Positions 36,487-46,802 of a stretch of DNA of 64,000 nucleotides are shown here, piece after piece; the stretch's first letter is position 1; every line of letters starts with the position of its first letter. The DNA lies in assembly GCF_016428585.1 (NCBI RefSeq), contig NZ_JAELVR010000003.1, positions 306,673 to 370,672 on the forward strand, read 5' to 3'. Position numbers and translations under genes: made by a program. Under the pieces are notes generated by a model. That model was not told the origin of the DNA, did no database searches, and saw nothing but the letters and a program-made list of their open reading frames with translations. The DNA comes from Sedimentitalea arenosa (lineage in GTDB: Bacteria > Pseudomonadota > Alphaproteobacteria > Rhodobacterales > Rhodobacteraceae).

Positions 36487-37152
36487 ATGAAGAGAATTCT
36501 GGCCGCATCGGCGGTTTTTTTGAGTACGTCATTATCACTCGTCGGCTCTGCCACAGCCGACACCTCGCGGAGCGATCCGCTGGAGGAGGCGAGCGTTACG
36601 GCGCCCGAAAACACCTTCGCTCCGTTTCTGAAGAACCTGTTCCGACCGCCTGAAACCAAGGACAGGGCAAAGGCCGAGGCCGACCCGGTTCGACCCGCTT
36701 TCACCAAGGCGTGGCTCGATTCCCGGCCGTCACCGGTTGGCGGCGACCAGTGGCGCTGCCTGTCCGAGGCGCTCTACTTCGAGGCGCGCGGGGAAACCGT
36801 CAAGGGACAGTTCGCGGTGGCCGAGGTGATCCTGAACCGTGTCAAGAGCGGCCGCTTCCCCAATTCGCTTTGCGGGGTCATCAAGCAGGGCACCGGGCGC
36901 AAGTATCAATGCCAGTTCACCTACACCTGCGATGGCCGCAGGGAAGTGATCGCCGAACCCAAGGCGTTCGAGCGTGTCTCCAAGGTCGCCCGCGCCGCGA
37001 TGGACGGCCTCACGGATGATCTGACCGGCGGCGCGACGCATTATCACACCGTTTCCGTGCGCCCGTCCTGGGCCAATGTCTACAAGCAGACGGCGCGGAT
37101 CGGCGTGCATGTCTTCTATCGCCATACCTATCGGACGGCGAGCAACGATTGA
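36487..37152 (+). CDS. Cell wall hydrolase, SleB family
   Basis: This is a 221-residue exported protein with a signal peptide (residues 1-24, ending SATA). The C-terminal Hydrolase_2/SleB domain starts near residue 95: CLSEALYFEARGE contains the catalytic glutamate, followed by FAVAEVILNRVKSGRFP, CQFTYTCDG and GATHYHT. Such enzymes cleave peptidoglycan glycan strands in the periplasm. The internal ATG is preferred because it gives the signal peptide. It follows the PPDK-like gene in the same direction, a common arrangement in this family. Confidence 0.92.
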   Translation: MKRILAASAVFLSTSLSLVGSATADTSRSDPLEEASVTAPENTFAPFLKNLFRPPETKDRAKAEADPVRPAFTKAWLDSRPSPVGGDQWRCLSEALYFEARGETVKGQFAVAEVILNRVKSGRFPNSLCGVIKQGTGRKYQCQFTYTCDGRREVIAEPKAFERVSKVARAAMDGLTDDLTGGATHYHTVSVRPSWANVYKQTARIGVHVFYRHTYRTASND

Positions 37153-37250
37153 GGGGCTCAGCCCCCAACGAACAAACCGAACGGTCGCGTTCGACCGAGG
37201 GGTGACGGAACAGGGTGCGCGTTCTATCTTTCGTGCAGAGGAGAACCGTC

Positions 37251-38627
37251 ATGACCCTGACACGACGCGACATGCTGGCCTCCGCCGCGGCATTCTCGTG
37301 TCTGCCGCGCGCGTCGATGGCCGAACCGGGGCCGGTTCTGAACGCGCGGGAGGGCGTTCAGCAACTGGCCCCTTCTGATTTTGCGCCCACCCCTGTCTGG
37401 GGGTATGACGGCGCGGTCCCGGGCCCGCTGATCCGCCTGGCGCAAGGGACACGTCTGCGCCGGCGACTTGTCAACGATTTGCCCCAGCCCACCGCCGTGC
37501 ATTGGCACGGCATCCGCATCGACAACGCGATGGACGGCGTGCCGGGCCTGACCCAACCTGCGGTCGCGCCGGGAGCCTCCTTCGACTATGATTTCACGGT
37601 GCCGGACGCCGGGACCTACTGGTATCACTCCCACAACCGCAGCGTCGAACAGGTTGCCCGTGGCCTCTATGGGGCGCTGGTGGTCGAGGAGGCCGAAGCG
37701 CCCGATGTCGACCACGACCTGCCGCTGGCGATTGACGACTGGCGGCTCGATCCCGCGACACTGCAGATTACGGACGATTTCGACAGTTTTCACGACCTCA
37801 GCCATGCCGGCCGGATCGGCAATCTGACCACCGTGAACGGGCGGTTCGACCCGGAGCAGACGGTTCGCGCGGGCGACCGGCTGCGGCTGCGGCTGATCAA
37901 CGTCGCGAACGCGCGGGTGTTCGAGGTCGGCCTCTCCGGGCTTGAAGGTTGGATCGTTGCGCTCGACGGCATGCCGCTGGACACGCCGCTGCCGATCACC
38001 GGCGCCTTTTCGCTCGCTCCGGCGCAGCGCGCCGATCTGATCGTGGACGTGACCGCGACATCGGGCGAGACCGCCGATCTGCTCAGCCTCGAACGCGACG
38101 GCGGCTACGGTCTCATGCGCTTTGCCATCGGGGCAGGGGGCGCATCGCGCCGTCCTGCGCCGGATGCGCTGCCGCCCAACCCGCTGCCCGCGCTCTCCGA
38201 TCCGGCCAGCGCGCCGCTGCACACGCTCACGATGCAGGGCGGCGCGATGCGTGGTCTGCCGCCTTCGATGCTTGGCGCGACCTTGCTTCAGCCGCGCGAA
38301 CTGGCCGAACGCGGCAAGTTCTGGGCGCTGAACGGGATCGTCGATCGTCCGGCAGACCCGTTCATCGACATTGCGCGGGGCGAAACGGCGCGAATCGCGA
38401 TGGTCAACGACACCGCCTTTCCCCACGCGATGCACCTGCACGGGCACCATTTCCGTGCCATCGCCGACACTGGGGCACTCGGGCCCTGGCGGGACACCCT
38501 GCTGGTGCCGCAGGGGCAAACCCGCCAGATCGCTTTGCATGCCGATAATCCGGGCAAATGGCTGCTGCATTGCCACATGCTGGGCCACGCGGCAGCCGGG
38601 ATGATGACCTGGTTCAACGTGTCCTGA
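37251..38627 (+). CDS. Multicopper oxidase, Tat-exported
   Basis: The 458-residue protein has a twin-arginine signal (TRRDMLASAAAFS, cleavage near SMA-EPG). All copper motifs are present: HWHG (type 2/3), HSHNRS, HLHGHHF and HCHMLGHAAAGM, whose final methionine fits a type 1 copper axial ligand. It belongs to the two/three-cupredoxin laccase-CopA-like group and is exported folded with copper bound. Likely substrates are cuprous ion or phenols. A GAGGAGAA site precedes the ATG; no copper chaperone gene is adjacent. Confidence 0.93.
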   Translation: MTLTRRDMLASAAAFSCLPRASMAEPGPVLNAREGVQQLAPSDFAPTPVWGYDGAVPGPLIRLAQGTRLRRRLVNDLPQPTAVHWHGIRIDNAMDGVPGLTQPAVAPGASFDYDFTVPDAGTYWYHSHNRSVEQVARGLYGALVVEEAEAPDVDHDLPLAIDDWRLDPATLQITDDFDSFHDLSHAGRIGNLTTVNGRFDPEQTVRAGDRLRLRLINVANARVFEVGLSGLEGWIVALDGMPLDTPLPITGAFSLAPAQRADLIVDVTATSGETADLLSLERDGGYGLMRFAIGAGGASRRPAPDALPPNPLPALSDPASAPLHTLTMQGGAMRGLPPSMLGATLLQPRELAERGKFWALNGIVDRPADPFIDIARGETARIAMVNDTAFPHAMHLHGHHFRAIADTGALGPWRDTLLVPQGQTRQIALHADNPGKWLLHCHMLGHAAAGMMTWFNVS

Positions 38628-38672
38628 CCCTGAACCTGTCTAGGGGCGTGACACTGGATTGCCGCTGCTGGA

Positions 38673-38684
38673 CCTGTTAACAGG
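38673..38684. promoter_or_regulatory. Perfect 12-base palindrome upstream of folB
   Basis: CCTGTTAACAGG is fully self-complementary and lies 43 bases before the folB start, between the multicopper oxidase and folate genes. It could be an operator for the folB-folP-glmM unit. No regulator is suggested by sequence. Confidence 0.4.
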
Positions 38685-38726
38685 GCCGCCAACGTTCCCG
38701 GTTCCCCAGCACAAAGGCCCGGCCCC

Positions 38727-39647
38727 ATGAGCTCAGAAGTCCGCCTCGCGTTCGCGCACCCGTCCGAACGCGCCGAGGCCACCTCACGGGACGTGCCGTT
38801 GGACCGGATCTCGCTGCGCGACCACGTTGTCGAGGTCGAGATCGGAGCCTTTCAGGCCGAACGCGGCACCACCCAGCGTATCTGTTTCAATGTCGTGGTC
38901 GAGGTGCAGCCGCTCACCGGGCCGATCGACGATGATGTCGACCGCATCCTCTCCTATGACCGCGTGACCGAGGCCATCGGCCATGAACTGTCCGAGGAGC
39001 GGCTGAACCTGCTGGAAACACTCGCCGAGCGCGTTGCAGAACGAATCCTGCTCGAGCCGCAGGCGATGCGCGTTTTCGTGCGCATCGAAAAGCTCGACCG
39101 CGGCCCCGGCGCGCTGGGGGTCGAGATCGTGCGCGGCCGCGACCAGGTCGAGCCACACGATCACGACGACGACCGCCCCCATCCGCGTCTCGTCTATCTG
39201 TCGAACGCCGCCATCGCGTCCGAGAACCTCTCCGGCTGGATCGACCAGATCATCGCCGGAGACCGTCCGTTGGTGCTGTGCGTTGGGGCCCATGATCAGC
39301 CCCGTCCGATGACCGGCCACAGGATGACCCAGCGCCGCATCGACCTGCTCGCCATCGAGCAGAATGCCTGGGCGCTGGCGGCGCGGGATTTGCGCTGCAA
39401 GGTGGTCGCCACGCGGACCGAGCTCGACTGGGCGATGAAGAACGGCCAGATCTGCGTCTGGGCGCCGTCCAAGATCGTGCTCGACGCGGTCGATGGTCCT
39501 TCCGCCGCGCCTTCGGACGCGGTCGCGCTGGCGGCCTGGTTCGCCGCCACCTTCGCGGCCGAGGAAATGCTGGTGATCGGCGCCGATCTGCCCCCGGACC
39601 CCGGCGTGCCGCTGCGCGGCGTCCCTGTGGAGCAGGCGACTCTGTGA
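38727..39647 (+). CDS. folB: Dihydroneopterin aldolase with extra C-terminal domain
   Basis: The protein has 306 residues, more than twice the usual 120. Residues about 26-137 are the FolB fold, including ISLRDHVVEVEIGAFQAERG and the conserved catalytic-region lysine near 122. A His/Asp-rich linker (141-152) leads to a second domain, about 155-306, whose end (DAVALAAWFAATFAAEEMLVIGAD) resembles the amino-acid-kinase fold segment TSDSLAAWLA...LLVK. Domain identity is inference. The gene overlaps folP by four bases (GTGA). It makes 6-hydroxymethyl-dihydropterin for FolP in the folate pathway. Confidence 0.88.
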   Translation: MSSEVRLAFAHPSERAEATSRDVPLDRISLRDHVVEVEIGAFQAERGTTQRICFNVVVEVQPLTGPIDDDVDRILSYDRVTEAIGHELSEERLNLLETLAERVAERILLEPQAMRVFVRIEKLDRGPGALGVEIVRGRDQVEPHDHDDDRPHPRLVYLSNAAIASENLSGWIDQIIAGDRPLVLCVGAHDQPRPMTGHRMTQRRIDLLAIEQNAWALAARDLRCKVVATRTELDWAMKNGQICVWAPSKIVLDAVDGPSAAPSDAVALAAWFAATFAAEEMLVIGADLPPDPGVPLRGVPVEQATL

Positions 39648-40648
39648 GCGCCGTCTTTCGACCGCTTGTGCAGCACGGCACGGCGCGCGCGCCGGGCGCG
39701 GTACCGCTGGCAGGCGGTCCGTTCTGGTTCACGCATGCCGAACGGCTGAGCCGCGATGCGCCGCCGCGCATCGTTTCAGCCGCTCAAGTGCCCGAAGACC
39801 AACTTGCGCGACTGACTGCACCGCGCGCGCCCGTTGCCGGCTGCGACATGGGCCCGCCGCAGATCATGGGCATCCTCAACGTCACGCCCGACAGTTTCTC
39901 CGATGGCGGCCTGCATGACGATGCGACGCGCGCCCACGCGGCGGCCCTCGCGATGATCGAGGCGGGAGCCACGATGATCGACATCGGCGGCGAATCCACC
40001 CGACCCGGCGCGCTCGAGGTTCCGATCGACGAGGAGATCGCCCGCATCGCGCCGGTGATCGCCGCTCTGCGTCACGAAACCGACGCGCCGATCTCGATCG
40101 ACACCCGCAAGGCTGCGGTCGCGCGCGCCGCGCTGGACGCGGGGGCGACATTGGTCAACGACGTGTCGGGTTTCACTTTCGATGCCGACCTGGCCCCGCT
40201 CTGTGCCGCGCGCGGCGCGCCGGTCTGCGTGATGCACGCCCAGGGCGACCCCGCGACCATGCAGGACAATCCGACCTATGACGACGTGTTGCTGGACGTC
40301 TACGATGCGCTGGCGTTGCAGGTCGACAGGCTTGAAGCGGCGGGAGTGACGCGCGCCGCGATCGTGGTCGACCCCGGCATCGGCTTCGGCAAGACCCAAG
40401 AGCACAACCTGCGGCTGCTGCGGAACATCAGCCTTTTTCACGGCCTCGGCTGCGCCATCCTGTTGGGCGTGTCGCGCAAGCGCTTCATTGGTGCGATCGG
40501 TCAGGCGCCCGACCCGGCGGCGCGCGCACCCGGCTCAATCGCGGTGGGGCTTGCGGGACTGGATCAGGGTGTGCAAATCCTGCGGGTGCATGATGTGGCC
40601 GAAACTGCGCAAGCGGTGCGGCTCTGGACGGCGGTGAGACGGGGATAG
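39644..40648 (+). CDS. folP: Dihydropteroate synthase
   Basis: This is a 334-residue protein from a GTG start overlapping the folB stop. The TIM-barrel core begins near residue 72 with PQIMGILNVTPDSFSDGG, then GGESTRPGA, NDVSGF, DPGIGFGKTQEHN and GVSRKRFIG, all expected pterin- and phosphate-binding motifs. The first 70 residues are an N-terminal extension beyond the usual family length. It condenses hydroxymethyl-dihydropterin diphosphate with p-aminobenzoate and is the sulfonamide target. It is followed three bases later by glmM. Confidence 0.95.
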   Translation: MSAVFRPLVQHGTARAPGAVPLAGGPFWFTHAERLSRDAPPRIVSAAQVPEDQLARLTAPRAPVAGCDMGPPQIMGILNVTPDSFSDGGLHDDATRAHAAALAMIEAGATMIDIGGESTRPGALEVPIDEEIARIAPVIAALRHETDAPISIDTRKAAVARAALDAGATLVNDVSGFTFDADLAPLCAARGAPVCVMHAQGDPATMQDNPTYDDVLLDVYDALALQVDRLEAAGVTRAAIVVDPGIGFGKTQEHNLRLLRNISLFHGLGCAILLGVSRKRFIGAIGQAPDPAARAPGSIAVGLAGLDQGVQILRVHDVAETAQAVRLWTAVRRG

Positions 40649-40651
40649 GCA

Positions 40652-42013
40652 ATGCGTGAACTTTTCGGAACCGATGGCGTGCGGGGCCGGGCCAATGTCG
40701 CGCCCATGACCGCCGACATGGCGCTGCGCATCGGCGCGGCGGTCGGGCGTTATTTCCGCCGCGAGGCCGGGGGGGTGCACCGCGTCGTGATCGGCAAGGA
40801 TACCCGCCTGTCGGGCTACATGTTCGAAAACGCGCTGACCGCGGGCCTGACCAGCACAGGCATGAACGTGCTGTTGCTCGGCCCGGTGCCGACACCGGCC
40901 GTGGGCCTGATGACCCGTTCGATGCGCGCCGACCTTGGCGTGATGATCTCGGCCAGCCATAATCCGGCCGAGGACAACGGCATCAAGTTCTTCGGTCCCG
41001 ACGGTTTCAAGTTGTCCGACCAGATGGAAGCCGAGATCGAGGCGCTGATCCATGCCGGGGTCGATCCCGCCGACGCCGCAAACATCGGCCGCGCCAAGCG
41101 GATCGACGACGCCCGGTTCCGGTATGGAGAACGGGTGAAATCCTCTCTGCCGCGCGATCTGCGGCTCGACGGGCTGAAGGTGGTGATCGACTGCGCCAAC
41201 GGCGCGGCCTACCGCGCCGCCCCCGAGATCCTGTGGGAACTCGGCGCCGACGTGATCCCGGTGGGGGTCGCGCCCGACGGGTTCAACATCAACCGCGAGT
41301 GCGGCTCCACCCAGCCGCGCATCGCCGCCGAAACCGTGATTGCCCATGGTGCCGACGTTGGGATTTGCCTCGATGGCGACGCCGACCGGGTGATTCTCAT
41401 CGACGAGACCGGCGCCGTCGCCGATGGTGATCAACTGATGGCACTGCTCGCGGGCCGTTGGGCGGCTGAGGACCGGCTCGCCGGCGGTGCGCTGGTCGCG
41501 ACCGTCATGTCCAATCTCGGACTGGAGCGATACCTCTCCGAGCGAGGTCTCAGACTAGAACGCACCGGAGTCGGCGACCGCTACGTGGTCGAACGGATGC
41601 GCGAGGGCGGCTTTAATCTCGGGGGTGAGCAATCCGGCCACATCGTCATGACGGATTACGCCACCACTGGCGATGGGCTGATGGCCGGCCTTCATTTTCT
41701 GTCCGAGATGGTTCGCGGGGGCCAGCCAGCCAGCGCCCTGGCGCGCCAGTTCGACCCGGTGCCGCAGCTTCTGAAGAATGTGCGGTTCGCAGCCGACCAG
41801 GCGCCGCTCGACATGCTGCCTGTTCAGAGCGCTATCGCAGACGCGGAATCCGCGCTGGCCGGGCAGGGGCGCCTCCTGATCCGCAAGTCCGGCACCGAAC
41901 CCCTGATCCGCGTTATGGCCGAATGCGAGGACGTAACCCTGCTAGAACGCACCGTGGACAGCGTTGTCGATGCGGTGGCGCAGGCTGTCGACTCGGGCTC
42001 GCCAGCAGGCTGA
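40652..42013 (+). CDS. glmM: Phosphoglucosamine mutase
   Basis: This 453-residue protein converts glucosamine-6-phosphate to glucosamine-1-phosphate for peptidoglycan and lipopolysaccharide. The phosphorylated serine is Ser102 in [13 protein letters not shown]. The metal loop DGDADRV, sugar loop GGEQSGH and phosphate-binding [12 protein letters not shown] are intact. It begins [12 protein letters not shown] as expected and lies three bases after folP, the conserved folP-glmM arrangement. Confidence 0.97.
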   Translation: MRELFGTDGVRGRANVAPMTADMALRIGAAVGRYFRREAGGVHRVVIGKDTRLSGYMFENALTAGLTSTGMNVLLLGPVPTPAVGLMTRSMRADLGVMISASHNPAEDNGIKFFGPDGFKLSDQMEAEIEALIHAGVDPADAANIGRAKRIDDARFRYGERVKSSLPRDLRLDGLKVVIDCANGAAYRAAPEILWELGADVIPVGVAPDGFNINRECGSTQPRIAAETVIAHGADVGICLDGDADRVILIDETGAVADGDQLMALLAGRWAAEDRLAGGALVATVMSNLGLERYLSERGLRLERTGVGDRYVVERMREGGFNLGGEQSGHIVMTDYATTGDGLMAGLHFLSEMVRGGQPASALARQFDPVPQLLKNVRFAADQAPLDMLPVQSAIADAESALAGQGRLLIRKSGTEPLIRVMAECEDVTLLERTVDSVVDAVAQAVDSGSPAG

Positions 42014-42120
42014 TGCTGTTGCCATATCCGCTCCGGAAGCCCAAGCCGGTCGCATGACCCAAGGGACTGTCGGCGCGCTTGACAGAGGCGCATGGCGCCA
42101 CACGATTGAAGGAAGAGTTG

Positions 42121-43665
42121 GTGATCCGAAAGATCAAGAGGAAGTTGGCAGCATGGAAAGAGCGGAGATCGCTGGCAAGACAACGTCGAGACAACCTTTC
42201 GGCGTCAAATGAAGACGAGCGAAAAGCTTTCATAGAGGGCCTTCGCGAAATCGAGCGCGTGTTTGGAGACGTCAGCCAGAGCCAAGTTGAGGCCGTGGAC
42301 GTTTCAGTACGAATGAACGCCGATATCCCGCAATTGGCTTGGATTTGCGAGCGCAAGGGAAGCGCCTACAGGTTTGAGATCGGACGGTCGGTCGAGGTCT
42401 TTCGGAACGGTTTTTTCGAAGGTGTCTGGCCCGGAGATTTTGCGGATTTGAGCTCCGTGATTACCTCGATCTCCTTTGGATCCGGCGTGGTTCTTGGCAC
42501 GGGCCTGCCGTGCTTCATCCAGCGCAAAGACGGCCGCGAATTCACGTTCATTCTGAGGCGCAAGTCGGACGGCGTGGACATCATATCGAACTCCATCTGC
42601 TTTTGCCTCGCCCGGTCCGGGATCAATCCCGATGAAGCATTCTTCAAGTCGATTGCCGATAAACTTGTTGACACGACCCACACAGCTACCGCGCAGGGGG
42701 TTCATAGGTATGATCCGGTCGTGGCCGAAGACGACAACTATGTTCTCTACCGGCTGTTCTACGCGAATTTCCGGATCAGTTCTGATGGCGCTGTGACCTT
42801 CGAAAAGGATTTCTTCGGTCGTTCCTACAGGGACTACCAAGAATACCACTCTTTTCTGGTCGACACGACCCGCCGGGTTTTCGAAAACGCGATGCATCCA
42901 GGCCGTAAGATCCAACTTCCGCCAGTTGCAACCGTGTCGACCGGTTACGACTCCGTGGGCGTCGCGGCGATTGCCAAGGAATGCGGATGCGAGGACGCGA
43001 TCACGCTTGGTGTCACCGTTTACGGGCATGATGATTCCGGTACTGCCGTTGCTCAGGCGCTTGGAATGAACTTGCGCTCGTTTGATCATGTCGCAGGAAG
43101 CGTCGTGGATGGTCTGGTCATGGATGTCGCACAGGTGGATTTCGACGTTGCAAAGGAGTTTATCGCGACCGCCGGGATCGGTGACGACGTCACTTTTGCA
43201 TCGTTCGAAGAGGCCTTGGAAAACCGGACGCTTCTGTCGGGTGTCGGGGGGGATGGATCATGGGATATCGCATGTGATGGCCAACTTGGCATCCCGGTCA
43301 GCATTCGGTTTGCCAAGAGCACGACAGAGTTTCGTTTGAGAGTCGGTTACGCGCATTATCCACCGATCGTCGCCAGCTCCATGTCGCAACGGGATATCGC
43401 CAAGCTGTCGGTGAGCCCCGAAATGAAGCCGTTCAGTATCGGCGGCACCTACGATCGGCCGATCCCGAGACGGATCGCCGAAGAAGCGGGAGTGCCGCGA
43501 GAGGCATTCGGCCAGAAGAAGGCCGCGACATCACCTGATTTCAGGGATGCCCAACGGTTGTGGGAGGCCGCTGCAGTTTCGGTCATGGAGCGTTACCGGC
43601 CCGGCCGAAACCTTGTGGATGTTGACATGACGACGTCTGCCGATACGGCGTCCAGGGCCCGTTGA
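42121..43665 (+). CDS. Asparagine-synthetase-like ATP-pyrophosphatase protein, lower-GC orphan
   Basis: About 514 residues from a GTG with AAGGAAGAG upstream; a TTG at 42079 is an alternative. The PP-loop STGYDS (about residue 290) and the pyrophosphate-contacting LSGVGGDGS motif (about 380) define an AsnB-type synthetase domain, and a basic C-terminal KPFSIGGTYDRPIPRRIAEE also fits. The N-terminal 240 residues lack the Cys2 nucleophile of a glutaminase, so ammonia from glutamine is not expected. Codon use is visibly AT-richer than neighbours (many TTT, GAA, AAG and ATC/ATT mixes), suggesting transfer. Such proteins often modify surface sugars or peptides; the substrate here is unknown. Confidence 0.78.
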   Translation: MIRKIKRKLAAWKERRSLARQRRDNLSASNEDERKAFIEGLREIERVFGDVSQSQVEAVDVSVRMNADIPQLAWICERKGSAYRFEIGRSVEVFRNGFFEGVWPGDFADLSSVITSISFGSGVVLGTGLPCFIQRKDGREFTFILRRKSDGVDIISNSICFCLARSGINPDEAFFKSIADKLVDTTHTATAQGVHRYDPVVAEDDNYVLYRLFYANFRISSDGAVTFEKDFFGRSYRDYQEYHSFLVDTTRRVFENAMHPGRKIQLPPVATVSTGYDSVGVAAIAKECGCEDAITLGVTVYGHDDSGTAVAQALGMNLRSFDHVAGSVVDGLVMDVAQVDFDVAKEFIATAGIGDDVTFASFEEALENRTLLSGVGGDGSWDIACDGQLGIPVSIRFAKSTTEFRLRVGYAHYPPIVASSMSQRDIAKLSVSPEMKPFSIGGTYDRPIPRRIAEEAGVPREAFGQKKAATSPDFRDAQRLWEAAAVSVMERYRPGRNLVDVDMTTSADTASRAR

Positions 43666-43726
43666 CGGCCAGCATTCTCCTCTGCCGCGGTGATGGCGCT
43701 TCGACCAACCGCGTCAGGTCGATGAA

Positions 43727-44641
43727 CTAGCGGCGGAACAGACGGCTCAACGCGCCGAACTGGCTCAGCGCGACACCGACCAGGATCAGCAGCATCGCCC
43801 AGAGCAGCGACGGCGGCAACGGCTCGCCCAGCAGCACTGCGCCCAAGGTCACCGCCCAGACTGGCACCATGTAGTTCACGAGGCTCATGAACACAGGTCC
43901 GGCCGTGCGCACCACCTGCACCCTCAGAAGGTTCATCGCCGCCGTCGGGACCAACCCAAGAAATGCCAGCACCCACAAGGTTCGAGTGTCGACCGGGGGC
44001 GGCGGTCCTTCGACCAACAGCGCCATCGGAATCACCATCGCAGAGCCGATCAGCAGAAGCACCGCCGCCAGCCCAACCGGATCGACCTGAGGCAGCCGCC
44101 GCATCAGGATCGAACTCACCGCGTAGCAGCTTGCCGCGGCGACGCAGGCCATGCGTCCGGGCAGTTCCAGCGCCACACCAGTGCTTTCGAAGGCCTGCCC
44201 GCCGATCAGGATCACCACGCCGGCAAAGCCGATCACGAACCCCAGAGCCCGCCGCCAGGTGATCCGCTCGCCCGGCACCAGGAAATGCGCCAGTGGCAGC
44301 ACGATCAGCGCGACGCTGGCCATCGAGACCCCGGTGAACCCTGCGGTAACGTATTGCTGACCCCAGGAGATCAGCATGAAGGGCAGGGCCGAACTCGCCG
44401 CTGCCACGGCTACGAGGTTGACGCGCACCTCAGCGCCCGGCCGTTCGGCGAATAGCGCGCCACCGCGCATCCGCCAGACCAGCGTGGTCAGGAGCGCCCC
44501 GAACCCGATCCGGTAGGCCGCAAGCCAAAACGGGGTGATCCCCTCCAATGCCAGCTCGATCACCAGGAATGTCCCGCCCCAAGTAAAGCCGAGGATCATG
44601 ATCATGATCCAGCTGGATCTCGTGATGTCGGGGGACTGCAT
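43727..44641 (-). CDS. DMT superfamily (EamA) transporter
   Basis: This is a 304-residue membrane protein with ten hydrophobic segments arranged as two EamA repeats (FTWGGTFLVIELALEG near the start; SCYAVSSILMRRLP opening the second). It is probably an exporter of metabolites or amino acids. The ATG at 44641 is preferred over an upstream TTG because a GAGG site precedes it. It lies beyond the ilvC terminator and in the same direction. Confidence 0.9.
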   Translation of the reverse strand: MQSPDITRSSWIMIMILGFTWGGTFLVIELALEGITPFWLAAYRIGFGALLTTLVWRMRGGALFAERPGAEVRVNLVAVAAASSALPFMLISWGQQYVTAGFTGVSMASVALIVLPLAHFLVPGERITWRRALGFVIGFAGVVILIGGQAFESTGVALELPGRMACVAAASCYAVSSILMRRLPQVDPVGLAAVLLLIGSAMVIPMALLVEGPPPPVDTRTLWVLAFLGLVPTAAMNLLRVQVVRTAGPVFMSLVNYMVPVWAVTLGAVLLGEPLPPSLLWAMLLILVGVALSQFGALSRLFRR

Positions 44642-44663
44642 GGCGGTTCTGGACCTCAAGATG

Positions 44664-44691
44664 AAAAGACCCCGGCATGGTGGCCGGGGTC
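44664..44691 (-). terminator. Rho-independent terminator of ilvC
   Basis: On the minus strand GACCCCGGC (44691-44683) pairs perfectly with GCCGGGGTC (44676-44668), then TTTT follows. It lies about 40 bases after the ilvC stop. Confidence 0.9.
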
Positions 44692-44732
44692 CGTCGCGTC
44701 ACGGTGGCACGGCGCTTGGACCGTGCTTGGCG

Positions 44733-45857
<1,125 letters not shown>

Positions 45858-45879
45858 TTATTCATTCGTGATTTGGGCT

Positions 45880-46350
45880 ATGAGTGAAAAAATCATGCTC
45901 GACGATCTCGACCGCCGACTGCTGCGTGTCCTGCAGGGCGATCCCACCCTGTCCGGCGCCGACCTCGCCGACCGCGCCGGCACCAGCCTGTCCAAATGCA
46001 CCCGGCGGCTCGACAGGATGCGCGCCAGTGGCGTTATCGAAGGCGTCGAAGCCGTGATCGACTGGGCAGCGCTCGGCTACGCGGTCGAAGTCAGCTTGCG
46101 CATCACGCTCGACAAGACGCAGCCCCGCGCCTTTGACGACTTCATCGCGGCGGCACGCGAGGTGCCCGAGGTGCTGGAAATCCAGACCTTCCTCGGTCGG
46201 GTCGATCTGCGTCTCTCGGTCATTGCGCGCGACATGGCGCAGTATCAGCAGCTCTATCGCGACCGCATCCTGACCCTGCCGCATATCGCTGATATCGAGG
46301 CGCTGATGCACATCGCGCGGGTGAAAAGCGACGAGACCCTGCCGATATGA
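45880..46350 (+). CDS. Lrp/AsnC family transcriptional regulator
   Basis: This is a 156-residue Lrp-type protein with an N-terminal helix-turn-helix (LDRRLLRVLQGDPTLSGADLADRAGTSLSKCTRRL) and a C-terminal RAM ligand-binding domain (EVLEIQTFLGRVDLRLSVIARD). The ATG at 45880 is chosen; ATG 45895 is a possible shorter start. It is divergent from ilvC across about 125 bases and overlaps the second Lrp gene as ATGA. It probably responds to an amino acid and controls ilvC or itself. Confidence 0.93.
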   Translation: MSEKIMLDDLDRRLLRVLQGDPTLSGADLADRAGTSLSKCTRRLDRMRASGVIEGVEAVIDWAALGYAVEVSLRITLDKTQPRAFDDFIAAAREVPEVLEIQTFLGRVDLRLSVIARDMAQYQQLYRDRILTLPHIADIEALMHIARVKSDETLPI

Positions 46351-46802
46351 TCGATCTCGACGACATCGACCGCCAGATCCTGCGCGCGCTGTCCCGAGAC
46401 GCCACGCAAAGCGCCGGCGCGCTGGGGCGCGCCCTCGGCCTGTCGCAACCCGCCACCTGGCGCCGCATCCGGCGGCTCGAGACGGCCGGCGTGATCCGTG
46501 GCCGTCGCCTGCGTCTGAATGCCGAAGCGCTGGGGTTCGGCGTCACCGTCTTTCTCGGCGTCAAGCTGGCGCGCAAGGGGCAGGTCAGCCTCGATGATTT
46601 CGAACGCGCCGTGACCGCCATCCCCGAGGTGCAGACCGTCGAACACGTGCTCGGCCTCTACGATTTCCGGCTGCGTGTCGTCGCCCGCGACCTGTCCGAC
46701 TTCGAACGCGTTCTCAGACGCCGCATCATGGCCCTGCCAGGCGCCGGCGATCTCGAAGCCAACGTGCTCCTCTCCGAAGAACGCCGCCCGGGGCCGATCT
46801 AG
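46347..46802 (+). CDS. Lrp/AsnC family transcriptional regulator
   Basis: This is a 151-residue second Lrp protein, with a helix-turn-helix DIDRQILRALSRDATQSAGA...SQPATWRRIRRLE and a RAM domain (VQTVEHVLGLYDFRLRVVARDL). It overlaps the first Lrp gene by four bases, so the two are made together and may form mixed oligomers. Its 3' end overlaps the convergent M20 gene by four bases. Confidence 0.93.
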   Translation: MIDLDDIDRQILRALSRDATQSAGALGRALGLSQPATWRRIRRLETAGVIRGRRLRLNAEALGFGVTVFLGVKLARKGQVSLDDFERAVTAIPEVQTVEHVLGLYDFRLRVVARDLSDFERVLRRRIMALPGAGDLEANVLLSEERRPGPI

